From NCBI GenBank assembly GCA_947305035.1, contig CAMZCV010000018.1, forward strand, positions 1 to 10,944: DNA of 10,944 bases, read 5' to 3'. Shown here piece by piece: positions 4,111 through 10,844 of this stretch. The notes beneath the pieces are model-generated. The model was not told the origin of the DNA and ran no database searches. It worked only from the letters and a program-made list of their open reading frames with translations. The first letter of the stretch is position 1. Every line of letters starts with the position of its first letter. The stretch comes from an uncultured Coriobacteriales bacterium. Lineage in GTDB: Bacteria; Actinomycetota; Coriobacteriia; Coriobacteriales; Atopobiaceae. Position numbers and translations under genes: made by a program.

Positions 4111-6347
4111 ACTACGGCAATTTCCTCGACGCAAAGCGAGCAATCGTGAAGCCGGTTGGATTCGAGCCGTCCGAAATCAACAATAAGCTGTATCCGTTCC
4201 AGCGCGATATCGTCTCGTGGGCATGCCGCAAAGGTAAGGCGTGCATCTTCGCCGACTGTGGCATGGGCAAGACGGCGATGCAGCTCGAATGGGCAGACCA
4301 AGTATGCAAGCACGTCGGCGGCGGCAAAGTGCTCATCGTGGCACCGCTGGCGGTATCGGCGCAGACCGTCCGCGAGGGGCGCAAGTTCGGCATCGCGGTC
4401 AATCGGTGCCGCTCGGCGCTCGAGCTCGATGACGGCATCAACATCACCAACTACGAGATGCTTCACGCATTCGAGGGCGTCACGTTCAATGCGGTGGTTT
4501 TGGACGAGAGCTCGATTCTCAAGAGCTATTCTGGCAAGATTCGCAACCAAATCATCGATATGTTCGAGAGTGTGCCGTTCAAGCTGGCATGCACGGCAAC
4601 GCCATCTCCAAATGACTATATGGAGTTAGGCAATCACGCCGAGTTCGTGTCAATCATGACGCGCACCGAGATGCTTGCGACGTTCTTCACGCACGACGGC
4701 GGCAACACCAGCAAATGGCGTCTCAAGGGGCATGCGGTCGATGTCTTCTGGGACTGGGTTAGCCAATGGGCGGTAACCGTCACGTCTCCAGCCGATTTGG
4801 GCTATGACGCGGGCGGATTCGACTTGCCAGACCTCAACATCCACCAAGTCATCGTTGAGTCGGATTCGCTCGTTGACGATTCGCGCCTGTTCGCGGTCGA
4901 AGCGATCACGCTGTCAGACCAACAGAAGGCACGCAGAACGACGGTTGAGGTAAAGGCTGACGCAATCGCGCAGAAGGTCAACTCCGACGATGGGCAATGG
5001 CTCATCTGGTGCGACCTCAACGCCGAGAGCGAGTATCTGGCCGACTCGATACCGGATGCCGTAGAGGTCCGTGGCTCCGACTCCGACGAGCACAAGGAAC
5101 AGTCGATGCTCGGTTTTGCAGACGGCACAATCCGCGTGCTTGTCACGAAGCCGTCAATCGCGGGATTCGGCATGAACTGGCAGAACTGCCATCAGATGGC
5201 GTTCTGCGGCTTGTCTCACAGCTACGAGCAGTTCTACCAAGCCGTGCGTCGCTGCTGGCGATACGGGCAGACGCAGCCCGTGACGGTTGACGTGGTCGTA
5301 AGCGACCAAGAGACGGCAATCGTCGCGAACGTCATCTCTAAGCGCGACGCATCCGACGAGATGAAGGAGCAGATGACAAGGAGAAGCATGAGGATTCGCA
5401 CGGACGATTCCATGACGGCGCGTGACTCGATGCCGTATATGACCGATGACGTGAGCGGTGATGGATGGGACTTGAAGCTCGGCGATTGCGTTGAGCGCAT
5501 CCGCGAGATTCCAGACGGCGCTGTTGGCTATACCATCTTCTCGCCGCCGTTCGCCAGTCTCTACACGTACAGCAACAGCGACCGCGACATGGGCAACTGC
5601 AAGACGGATGACGAGTTCGCGGAGCACTTCGCGTACCTCATCCCCGAGCTGTACCGCGTGACGGCACCTGGGCGGCTGCTCTCGTTCCATTGCATGAATC
5701 TCCCGACAACCAAGGAGCGGGACGGCTACATCGGCATCCGTGACTTTCGCGGTGACCTCATACGCGAGTTCCAGAAGGCTGGATTCATCTATCACAGCGA
5801 GGTTTGCATCTGGAAGGACCCCGTCACGGCAATGCAGCGCACAAAGGCGCTCGGGCTGCTCAACAAGCAGAAGAACAAGGACTCGTGCATGAGTCGGCAA
5901 GGCATCCCCGATTACCTCGTGACCATGCGTAAGCCAGGGGACAACGAGACGCCCGTGACGCACACTAACAAGGACTTTCCAATCCCCATGTGGCAGCTCT
6001 ATGCCTCGCCAGTGTGGATGGATGTCAACCCGTCTAGGACGCTCCAGTACAAGACGGCGCGAGAGAACGAAGACGAGCGCCACATCTGCCCGTTGCAGCT
6101 CGATGTAATCGAGCGCGGCATTGACTTGTGGAGCGCACCGAACGACCTAGTGCTTTCGCCGTTCGCTGGCATCGGCTCCGAGGGATACGTGGCCGTCACG
6201 AAGGGGCGCCGATTCGTCGGCATCGAGTTGAAGCCGTCCTACTTCAACGTTGCCGTAAACAACATGCGAGAAGCGGAGCGAATCGCGTCACAGCACACGC
6301 TGTTCGACTTCATGCGCGTTGACAACTGCACGGGGGCGAGCGCATGA
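4107..6347 (+). CDS. SNF2-like helicase fused to DNA methyltransferase
   Basis: A 746-residue two-domain protein. Residues ~25-425 are a superfamily 2 (SNF2-like) helicase/translocase. They include YPFQRDIVSWA (Q-like motif), Walker A C-G-M-G-K-T (51-56), VLDESS (motif II, 131-136) and ACTATP (motif III, 161-166). The second RecA fold has VLVTKPSIAGFGMNWQ (344-359) and QAVRRCWRYGQ (378-388, motif VI). Residues ~455-746 are a beta-type amino-methyltransferase. Its catalytic SPPF (479-482) follows GDCVERIREI; the AdoMet motif LSPFAGIGSEGYVA (683-696) and GIELKPSYFN (705-714) come near the end. SPPF is typical of N4-cytosine enzymes such as M.PvuII, though N6-adenine is possible. GTG at 4107 overlaps the previous TGA, with GAGGGGAG upstream. 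No nuclease domain is present. Phages often carry the two activities as neighbouring genes; here they are one frame with an internal start at 5388. Confidence 0.9.
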   Translation: MNYGNFLDAKRAIVKPVGFEPSEINNKLYPFQRDIVSWACRKGKACIFADCGMGKTAMQLEWADQVCKHVGGGKVLIVAPLAVSAQTVREGRKFGIAVNRCRSALELDDGINITNYEMLHAFEGVTFNAVVLDESSILKSYSGKIRNQIIDMFESVPFKLACTATPSPNDYMELGNHAEFVSIMTRTEMLATFFTHDGGNTSKWRLKGHAVDVFWDWVSQWAVTVTSPADLGYDAGGFDLPDLNIHQVIVESDSLVDDSRLFAVEAITLSDQQKARRTTVEVKADAIAQKVNSDDGQWLIWCDLNAESEYLADSIPDAVEVRGSDSDEHKEQSMLGFADGTIRVLVTKPSIAGFGMNWQNCHQMAFCGLSHSYEQFYQAVRRCWRYGQTQPVTVDVVVSDQETAIVANVISKRDASDEMKEQMTRRSMRIRTDDSMTARDSMPYMTDDVSGDGWDLKLGDCVERIREIPDGAVGYTIFSPPFASLYTYSNSDRDMGNCKTDDEFAEHFAYLIPELYRVTAPGRLLSFHCMNLPTTKERDGYIGIRDFRGDLIREFQKAGFIYHSEVCIWKDPVTAMQRTKALGLLNKQKNKDSCMSRQGIPDYLVTMRKPGDNETPVTHTNKDFPIPMWQLYASPVWMDVNPSRTLQYKTARENEDERHICPLQLDVIERGIDLWSAPNDLVLSPFAGIGSEGYVAVTKGRRFVGIELKPSYFNVAVNNMREAERIASQHTLFDFMRVDNCTGASA
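5378..5390 (+). promoter_or_regulatory. Internal ribosome site and in-frame ATG at domain boundary
   Basis: AAGGAG (5378-5383), four bases, then ATG (5388-5390), in frame with the helicase-methyltransferase at codon 428. It falls between helicase motif VI (ends ~388) and the first methyltransferase motif (~459). Initiation here would make a stand-alone methyltransferase of 319 residues. Whether it is used is not known. Confidence 0.5.
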
Positions 6348-6742
6348 CGTGCCACAGCTTCGAGGTCCCGTTCGTCCGTGGCAAGGGCAGGGTACGCTTT
6401 GCCCGCGCCACGGGGCGCACGTACACGCCAGACGCAACAGCGGAAGCGATGCAGCTCATCCGCCAGGAGTGGGGCGATAGCCCGTGTGCTCCATCTGGCG
6501 TGCCGGTGACCGTCCGCATATTGACCATGCGACCGATGCCAAAGTCACGACCGAAGAGGATCGTGGCCGAGCCGGATGTGTACAAGCCCGACGCAGACAA
6601 CATCGCCAAGCTCGTGCTCGATGCGCTCAACGGCATCGCGTGGTCTGACGATACGCAGGTCACTGGGCTTTATGTGTTCAAGTGCGACCGCATGCGCGAC
6701 CTCATCGAGCGCACGTGCGTGGAAGTGGAGTGGGAGGATTAG
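6344..6742 (+). CDS. rusA: RusA-family Holliday junction resolvase
   Basis: A 132-residue endodeoxyribonuclease of the RusA family, which cuts four-way DNA junctions made during phage recombination and replication so that branched DNA can be packaged. The signature is clear: RPMPKSRPKR (63-72) is followed by KPDADNIAKLVLDALNG (81-97) and AWSDDTQV (99-106). The acidic metal-binding set is D83, D85 and D102/D103, with K89 matching the conserved lysine of the family. Length agrees with E. coli RusA (about 120 residues). The ATG overlaps the TGA of the helicase-methyltransferase (ATGA), indicating coupled translation. It belongs with the Sak4-like ATPase and SSB further along as a recombination set. 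Confidence 0.92.
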   Translation: MTCHSFEVPFVRGKGRVRFARATGRTYTPDATAEAMQLIRQEWGDSPCAPSGVPVTVRILTMRPMPKSRPKRIVAEPDVYKPDADNIAKLVLDALNGIAWSDDTQVTGLYVFKCDRMRDLIERTCVEVEWED

Positions 6743-7267
6743 ATGCAGCTCACAGACGCACAGACCCTCGCGGTATTCCAAGGTGCCGCGAAGGTCATCA
6801 ACGACGAAATCAAGACAGGTAGACCAGACAATCTGCGCGGTAGGGTGGATGCCGAGCTGCTTGCGCACTATGAAGAGAGCGGCACCGACCGAATCCGCAT
6901 CTCAATCAACGGCAAGGCGATTGCGACGCTCACGATCACGATGACAGAAGAGCGCGAGATTCGCGAGGTTGCCATCGAGAACTATCGCGAGTTCATCAAG
7001 TGGCTCACGGAGACGGATGACGGTATCGACCTGCTCTGGACGTTCATCTGTTCGCGCGAGGTCACGCCGCTGCTCAAGTGCATCGAAGACGTGCTCTTGG
7101 TTGACGGAATCATTCCAGACGGATGCGTTGTGCGAACGCACAAAGAGCCGTCCCGCGTCAAAGGCACCGTGCTGCGCGGCTGCAAGCCGCAAGACATCGC
7201 CGATGCGCTCGGCGATGCGCTGCCCGATGTCATCGCGTCTGCAATCGCGCTGCCAGAAGGTAAGTGA
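6743..7267 (+). CDS. Hypothetical phage protein (174 residues)
   Basis: Not recognised. The ATG directly follows the RusA stop and has GGAGG about eight bases before it; the end overlaps the next gene start. The protein is acidic and soluble. Residues 1-75 start with a helix (LTDAQTLAVFQGAAKVIND) and then a beta segment (RIRISINGKAIATLTITM). Residues ~76-125 are helical (EFIKWLTETDDGIDLLWTF, then LLKCIEDVLLVDGI), and residues 126-165 include GTVLRGCKPQDIADALGDALPDVI. There are three Cys, two of them in the last third, with no metal-binding spacing. Position between resolvase and annealase-like ATPase suggests an early DNA-metabolism or host-takeover accessory. No motif supports more. Confidence 0.8.
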   Translation: MQLTDAQTLAVFQGAAKVINDEIKTGRPDNLRGRVDAELLAHYEESGTDRIRISINGKAIATLTITMTEEREIREVAIENYREFIKWLTETDDGIDLLWTFICSREVTPLLKCIEDVLLVDGIIPDGCVVRTHKEPSRVKGTVLRGCKPQDIADALGDALPDVIASAIALPEGK

Positions 7268-7584
7268 TGGGGCGCATCACGTACCCCGAGCCGCCGTCTC
7301 ACGTCGATGTCTGGTGGGTTGTTGTAGATGAGCCGGTTACGGCGATATCGACGGCATCTGGCGATGAGACGGCGTGCGTATGGGGCGTTCTGTACGGCAT
7401 GCGTGCCGACCGTGTAGCGACCAAGCACGACATGGGCGAAGTGACGATGACCTTGCTCAAGATAGCGCAGGATGCGTTTGTCGTACAGGAGCCGAGCATG
7501 AAGTGCTTCATGCGCGTCATGCGTGCAAACGGGCTCCACGGGCTTTACCGCAAGGCTGGCACGGATAAGACGTACAAGTTCTGA
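7264..7584 (+). CDS. Hypothetical phage protein (~106 residues)
   Basis: Not recognised. Two starts are possible: GTG at 7264, which overlaps the previous TGA, and ATG at 7267, which is directly after it in the same frame; AGAAGG lies a few bases upstream. The N-terminal half is beta-like (HVDVWWVVVDEPVTAI and TACVWGVLYG), and the second half is basic and helical (EVTMTLLKIAQDAF, MKCFMRVMRANGLHGLYRK). No membrane segment, no metal motif. It is followed after 19 bases by the Sak4-like gene. Confidence 0.7.
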   Translation: MMGRITYPEPPSHVDVWWVVVDEPVTAISTASGDETACVWGVLYGMRADRVATKHDMGEVTMTLLKIAQDAFVVQEPSMKCFMRVMRANGLHGLYRKAGTDKTYKF

Positions 7585-7603
7585 CAAAGATGGGAGTGGC
7601 AAC

Positions 7604-8230
7604 ATGGGAGTGCCTGTTCTGATTCTCGGCGAGTCTGGCACGGGCAAGAGCTACAGCTTGCGCAACTTCGACGCCAGCGAGATTGGCATCGTGAACGTGC
7701 TCGGCAAGCCGATGCCGTTCAAGAGCGGCCTCAAGTCAATCAACACGCGAGACATCCAGCGCGTGCGCAACATCATCAAGAAGGCGTCATCGAGGGCAAT
7801 CGTCATCGATGACTTCGGATACCTCATCACTGACATGTACATGCGTTACAGCTTTGGCGAAGAGCGCATGCGTGACCAGTTCGACGTCTACAAGCTCATC
7901 GGGCATGAGGTCTACGGTCTCATGAACGACATCTATGCGTTGCCAGAAGACAAGATCGTCTACCTCACGATGCACACCGATACGACGGTCGGAACAATCC
8001 AGCCGCTCACCATCGGCAAGCTGCTCAACGAGAAGGTGAAGCTCGTCGGCATGGTGACCGTCTGCCTGCTCGCCCGCGTGCAGGGCTCCAGCTACGAGTT
8101 CGTCACGAACGGGCTACCGCCAGCGAAGACGCCGCCTGGGATGTTCCCAGAGACCGTGCCGAACGACCTCGCGATGGTCGATTCCACGATGCGCGAGTTC
8201 TGGGGCATGAAGCAGCTCGGCGGCGAGTAG
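7604..8230 (+). CDS. RecA-fold phage ATPase, Sak4-like (AAA_24) putative annealase
   Basis: A 208-residue P-loop ATPase. Walker A is GESGTGKS (9-16) very near the N-terminus, and Walker B is AIVIDD (65-70). YLTMHTD at 120-126 supplies the usual polar motif after the next strand, and the C-terminal part carries basic-aromatic loops. The small single-domain layout with Walker A at the very start matches AAA_24/Sak4 proteins. Sak4 of phage HK620 is a remote RecA relative with single-strand annealing activity stimulated by its own phage SSB. The next gene here is an SSB-like protein, which fits that pairing. The ATG at 7604 is preceded by GGGAG; the frame opens earlier (7523) but inside the previous gene. 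No RecT/Erf/Redbeta gene is visible, so this is likely the phage annealase. Confidence 0.8.
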   Translation: MGVPVLILGESGTGKSYSLRNFDASEIGIVNVLGKPMPFKSGLKSINTRDIQRVRNIIKKASSRAIVIDDFGYLITDMYMRYSFGEERMRDQFDVYKLIGHEVYGLMNDIYALPEDKIVYLTMHTDTTVGTIQPLTIGKLLNEKVKLVGMVTVCLLARVQGSSYEFVTNGLPPAKTPPGMFPETVPNDLAMVDSTMREFWGMKQLGGE

Positions 8231-8260
8231 ACAACCAACAACGAGAGAAGGGACACAACA

Positions 8261-8827
8261 ATGCCTAACGTCAATTGGAGCACCGTCGAAGAGAGCGCGG
8301 GCGGCACGTTCCGCATGCCCGAGCCTGGCGGCTACATCTGCGTCATCACGGGCGTCAAGAGCGTGCCGGAAAAGCAGTACGTCGGCATCATGTGGGACAT
8401 CGCCGAGGGTGAGTTCAAGGGCTGCTACGAGTCCAGCCAGTACCCGCCGATGGACATCATGAGCTACAAGCCCAACGCGCTGCCGATGACCAAGCACAAG
8501 CTCCACGTGCTTGCGGATGACAACGCTGGCTTTCGCAGCTCCGCAGCATTCAACTCCGACAATTGGGACGCTTTCGTCGGCAAGCGCTTTGGAGCCGTTC
8601 TCCGCAAGCGCATCTACACCAAGAAGAACGGGCAGAGCGGAGAAGCCATCGAGATTGGCGCATGGAAGCGCTGCGACGAGATTCGCAGCGGCCAGTGGAA
8701 GCCGATGGCCCCGCGAGACCAGACCACGGGAGGCAACGGCGGCACCGCGCCGATTCCAACTCCTGCACAGGCACCGACCTACGACGCGGCAAAGGCCGAC
8801 GTCTACGACGAGGACATTCCGTTCTAA
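8261..8827 (+). CDS. SSB-like phage single-stranded DNA-binding protein
   Basis: A 188-residue protein. Residues ~18-140 are rich in beta segments (PGGYICVITGVKS, YVGIMWDI, FVGKRFGAVLRKRIYT, EIGAWKRC) and resemble the DUF669/DUF2815-like phage SSB group, predicted OB-fold proteins. Residues ~150-180 form a flexible G/P/T/A-rich tail, and the last residues are VYDEDIPF. An acidic stretch ending in D-I-P-F is the hallmark C-terminal tip of bacterial SSBs, used to recruit partner proteins. It should coat single-stranded DNA during replication and annealing and cooperate with the Sak4-like ATPase upstream. The start has a strong AGAAGGGA (8246-8253) at good spacing, suggesting high expression. 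The general role is fairly sure; the exact family name is less so. Confidence 0.8.
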   Translation: MPNVNWSTVEESAGGTFRMPEPGGYICVITGVKSVPEKQYVGIMWDIAEGEFKGCYESSQYPPMDIMSYKPNALPMTKHKLHVLADDNAGFRSSAAFNSDNWDAFVGKRFGAVLRKRIYTKKNGQSGEAIEIGAWKRCDEIRSGQWKPMAPRDQTTGGNGGTAPIPTPAQAPTYDAAKADVYDEDIPF

Positions 8828-8836
8828 CGACCGAGA

Positions 8837-8859
8837 CGGGGATGCCGAGTGCATCCCCG
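8837..8859 (+). other. Strong stem-loop between SSB-like and initiator genes
   Basis: CGGGGATGC (8837-8845) and GCATCCCCG (8851-8859) form a perfect 9-bp stem with a five-base loop (CGAGT), starting ten bases after the SSB stop. No T-run follows, so it is not a standard terminator. It may protect the SSB message from 3' degradation or tune the next gene, whose GAGGGGAG site begins 12 bases later. Confidence 0.6.
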
Positions 8860-8884
8860 CGTCATGAGACGAGGGGAGCACAGA

Positions 8885-9403
8885 GTGGCGCAGGATAGGT
8901 TCTACTACTGGAAGGGCTACCACGATGCCCTCGTGAGTCTCGGCTCATATGAGCTTGCTGGACGGTTCGTCATCGGCATGGGGCAGTACGTGTTCGAGGG
9001 CGTGGAGCCCGACTTCTCCGACTGTCCCATGCTCAAGTTCGCGTGGATCGCGATACGCGACGCCATCAAGGAGAGCGTGGAGATTGGCCGCAAGCAAGCC
9101 GAGCGAGGGCGCAAGGGCGGACGCTCAAGCAAGAAGCAATCAGAAAAAAGCACCGCTTTAAGCACCGCTTTAAGCGGTGCTTCAAGCACCGCTTCAAGCG
9201 TAGGGTACGGTAATGTAGAGTACCCTACCGCGCACGGCGGGCTTCGTGAAGACTCCGCCCGCCGCGCTTGGCCAAAGAGACGCGCCGACTGGACGGAAGA
9301 GCTTAAGGAACAGTGGCGCGAGTGGTGCAAGGCCGAGCAGCCTGACATGTGGCAAGCCGTCCAAGACGGCATGGTTCCGCAGCCGTGGGTGATGCAGCCG
9401 TGA
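8885..9403 (+). CDS. DUF6291-like protein, putative phage replication initiator
   Basis: A 172-residue protein. Residues 6-75 (FYYWKGYHDALVSLGSYELA, then GQYVFEGVEPDF, then FAWIAIRDAIKESVE) match the DUF6291 pattern found in phage replication regions. Residues 75-87 are basic (RGRKGGRSSKKQ); 88-105 form a low-complexity linker of STAL/STAS repeats; 127-172 form a Trp-rich C-terminal part (DWTEELKEQWREWCKA). It lies just before the DnaB-type helicase gene, where phages keep an initiator or helicase loader, and its linker DNA carries phased repeats (9148-9200) as in lambda O. The start is GTG at 8885, because GAGGGGAG (8871-8878) ends six bases before it; an ATG at 8849 lies inside the preceding hairpin. 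The domain match is fair; the initiator role is inferred from context. Confidence 0.65.
   Translation: MAQDRFYYWKGYHDALVSLGSYELAGRFVIGMGQYVFEGVEPDFSDCPMLKFAWIAIRDAIKESVEIGRKQAERGRKGGRSSKKQSEKSTALSTALSGASSTASSVGYGNVEYPTAHGGLREDSARRAWPKRRADWTEELKEQWREWCKAEQPDMWQAVQDGMVPQPWVMQP
9148..9228. repeat. Phased palindromic iterons plus inverted repeat: candidate replication origin
   Basis: Four copies of AAGC-NNN-GCTT lie at 9148-9158, 9160-9170, 9172-9182 and 9184-9194, at an exact 12-bp period, and a fifth partial copy starts at 9196. The centre is ACC in copies 1, 2 and 4 and GGT in copy 3, so copy 3 is inverted. Immediately after come GTAGGGTAC (9200-9208) and GTACCCTAC (9220-9228), a perfect 9-bp inverted repeat around an 11-base AT-richer spacer. 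A short A-rich stretch precedes the array. The repeats lie inside the putative initiator gene. Origin function is inference; a slippage-derived Ser/Thr/Ala/Leu linker is the simple alternative. Confidence 0.55.
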
Positions 9404-10644
9404 TCACATCGTACACAGCGCCATCCGCGCTGCGTGCGCTCGACAGGCTCAACATGCTCACCGGCACGCCGTTGCTCATGGTCGGCAACGAGCTAAGGCG
9501 CGGCGTCGGCGTCGAGGAAATGTGGCGCGACTTCGCCGTGCGACGCGGCATGACGCCGCAAGACGCGCACGCCGCATGGCTGTCATTCCCGCATGACGAT
9601 TGGCCAGACGTCATCGAGTCGTGGGCGATGGAAGACGGATGGAGTCCGAACGACGCGCGTCTGCCCGCATACGACCCGCAAGACGAGCAGAGCCCGTGGT
9701 CGCGTCTCGTTGCCACGACGGGCATCGACTACGTTGCGGAGCACATCGCTCATCCAGCGTTCGCCACGACTGGCATCGACAGGTTGGACCAGGCGCTCGG
9801 CGGCGGCATCGTCGGCGGCACGTACACGGTGATAGGCGGCGAGGGCGGCGTGGGCAAGACCGCGCTCGCGACCATAGCCGCCTACCACATCGCGTGCAGC
9901 GGCAAGTGGCGTGCGCTCGTGTTCTCTGCGGAGATAACGAGAAAGCAGATGTACGACCGACTTCTTGCCGTCCACACGCGTGCGCATCCAGAGCGGTTTC
10001 GCCACGAGGATTTGGTCTGGTGGAGCAAGGTCGAAGCGGAGAGCGACACGCGACTCGGCACGGAAGAGACGATGCGACTGTGGATGGCAGACGAGTCGGA
10101 GCTGAACGCGGCAAAGGTGCAGTACCTGCTCGGGGACGGCGCCGATGACCCAGTGATAGCGGCGTGGCGTGACATGGAGTCCGTGCTCGGCGGAAAGCTC
10201 GTCGTGGTTGACGAGGGCGTGACGTGCGACCGCATATGCGAGATCGTGCGCGAACTACGCAAAGCAAACGAGCCGGTTGTGCCAATCATCGACCACATGC
10301 ATGCGATAGCGCCGCCAGAGGGCGTGCCATCCGACAAGGAATATGAGTCGATAACGGCGATATCGCACCGTCTGCGTGACCTGGCGAAAGAGTGCCGATG
10401 CCCGATGCTCGTGCTTTCGGAGCTTAGGAACATCAACAAGAGCGAGCGAGACGAGCCGAGTCTCTCGTGGTTCCGTGGCAGCGGTCACGTCGGCTACGAC
10501 GCTGGGACGGCGATTGTGCTCATGCGCGGCGAGGATGTGCCGGAGGGCAGGGCGGTAAAGGCGCACGTATTGAAGAACAGACGCGGCGAGAGTGGCGCGG
10601 TCCTAGACCTCGTCTTCTCTGGCGCCGCACAGACCATCAAATGA
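9400..10644 (+). CDS. DnaB-type replicative helicase
   Basis: A 414-residue RecA-fold protein with a DnaB-like C-terminal motor. Residues 1-120 are a phage-specific N-terminal part (TPQDAHAAWLSFPHDDWPDV). A typical DnaB entry, FATTGIDRLDQALGGGI (121-137), leads to Walker A GGEGGVGKTA (146-155). The catalytic Glu is E178 in SAEIT, and Walker B is VVPIIDHMHAI (293-303), matching the IDYLQL segment of DnaB. The polar/arginine region is LSELRNINKSERDEPSLSWF with RGSGHVGYDAGTAIVLMR (339-376), followed by KNRRGESGA (392-400). It unwinds DNA at the phage fork. GTG at 9400 overlaps the TGA of the initiator gene (GTGA); GTG at 9385 is an alternative. A separate helicase loader is not seen. Confidence 0.9.
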   Translation: MITSYTAPSALRALDRLNMLTGTPLLMVGNELRRGVGVEEMWRDFAVRRGMTPQDAHAAWLSFPHDDWPDVIESWAMEDGWSPNDARLPAYDPQDEQSPWSRLVATTGIDYVAEHIAHPAFATTGIDRLDQALGGGIVGGTYTVIGGEGGVGKTALATIAAYHIACSGKWRALVFSAEITRKQMYDRLLAVHTRAHPERFRHEDLVWWSKVEAESDTRLGTEETMRLWMADESELNAAKVQYLLGDGADDPVIAAWRDMESVLGGKLVVVDEGVTCDRICEIVRELRKANEPVVPIIDHMHAIAPPEGVPSDKEYESITAISHRLRDLAKECRCPMLVLSELRNINKSERDEPSLSWFRGSGHVGYDAGTAIVLMRGEDVPEGRAVKAHVLKNRRGESGAVLDLVFSGAAQTIK

Positions 10645-10655
10645 AAGGAGAGACC

Positions 10656-10844
10656 ATGAGCAACGACCCGAACGCTGACGAGCCGCGCTATTGCAGCGAG
10701 TGCAAGTACTTCCTTGAGCTTGATTGGCGTTACCGCTGGCACGGCGCGCCGGACATGTTCGCGTGCGTCAAGGACGATGACATCGACAAGCTGGTTCTCG
10801 TGACCGATGACATGGAGGCGTGCAGGGATTGGAGGCATTGGTGA
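10656..10844 (+). CDS. Small Cys-containing phage protein (62 residues)
   Basis: A 62-residue acidic protein with a strong AAAGGAGAG four bases before its ATG, starting 11 bases after the helicase stop. It reads YCSECKYF near the start (C14, C17), has a third Cys in MFACVKDD (C38) and a fourth in EACRDWRHW (C55). C-x2-C...C...C with a closing aromatic segment is a pattern I know from many small phage proteins of unknown role and could bind one zinc ion. It is part of the replication operon and overlaps the next gene (GTGA). No function can be assigned. Confidence 0.8.
   Translation: MSNDPNADEPRYCSECKYFLELDWRYRWHGAPDMFACVKDDDIDKLVLVTDDMEACRDWRHW

Noticed and set aside
5154..6083. Long minus-strand open frame (309 codons) opposite the helicase-methyltransferase
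   Set aside because: Arg/His/Val-rich composition typical of the shadow of a GC-rich gene, no ribosome site or known motif, while the plus strand shows clear domain motifs over the same bases.
4107..6347. Complete restriction-modification enzyme (type ISP-like)
   Set aside because: No nuclease domain at the N-terminus, which starts about 25 residues before the helicase; only helicase and methyltransferase motifs are present.
8114..8923. Minus-strand open frame (269 codons) opposite the SSB-like gene
   Set aside because: Shadow of two well-supported plus-strand genes; it also crosses the hairpin and ribosome sites between them.
9148..9200. Short tandem repeats considered as a CRISPR array
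   Set aside because: 11-bp units with one-base separators and an exact 12-bp period leave no spacers, and they are inside a coding frame.
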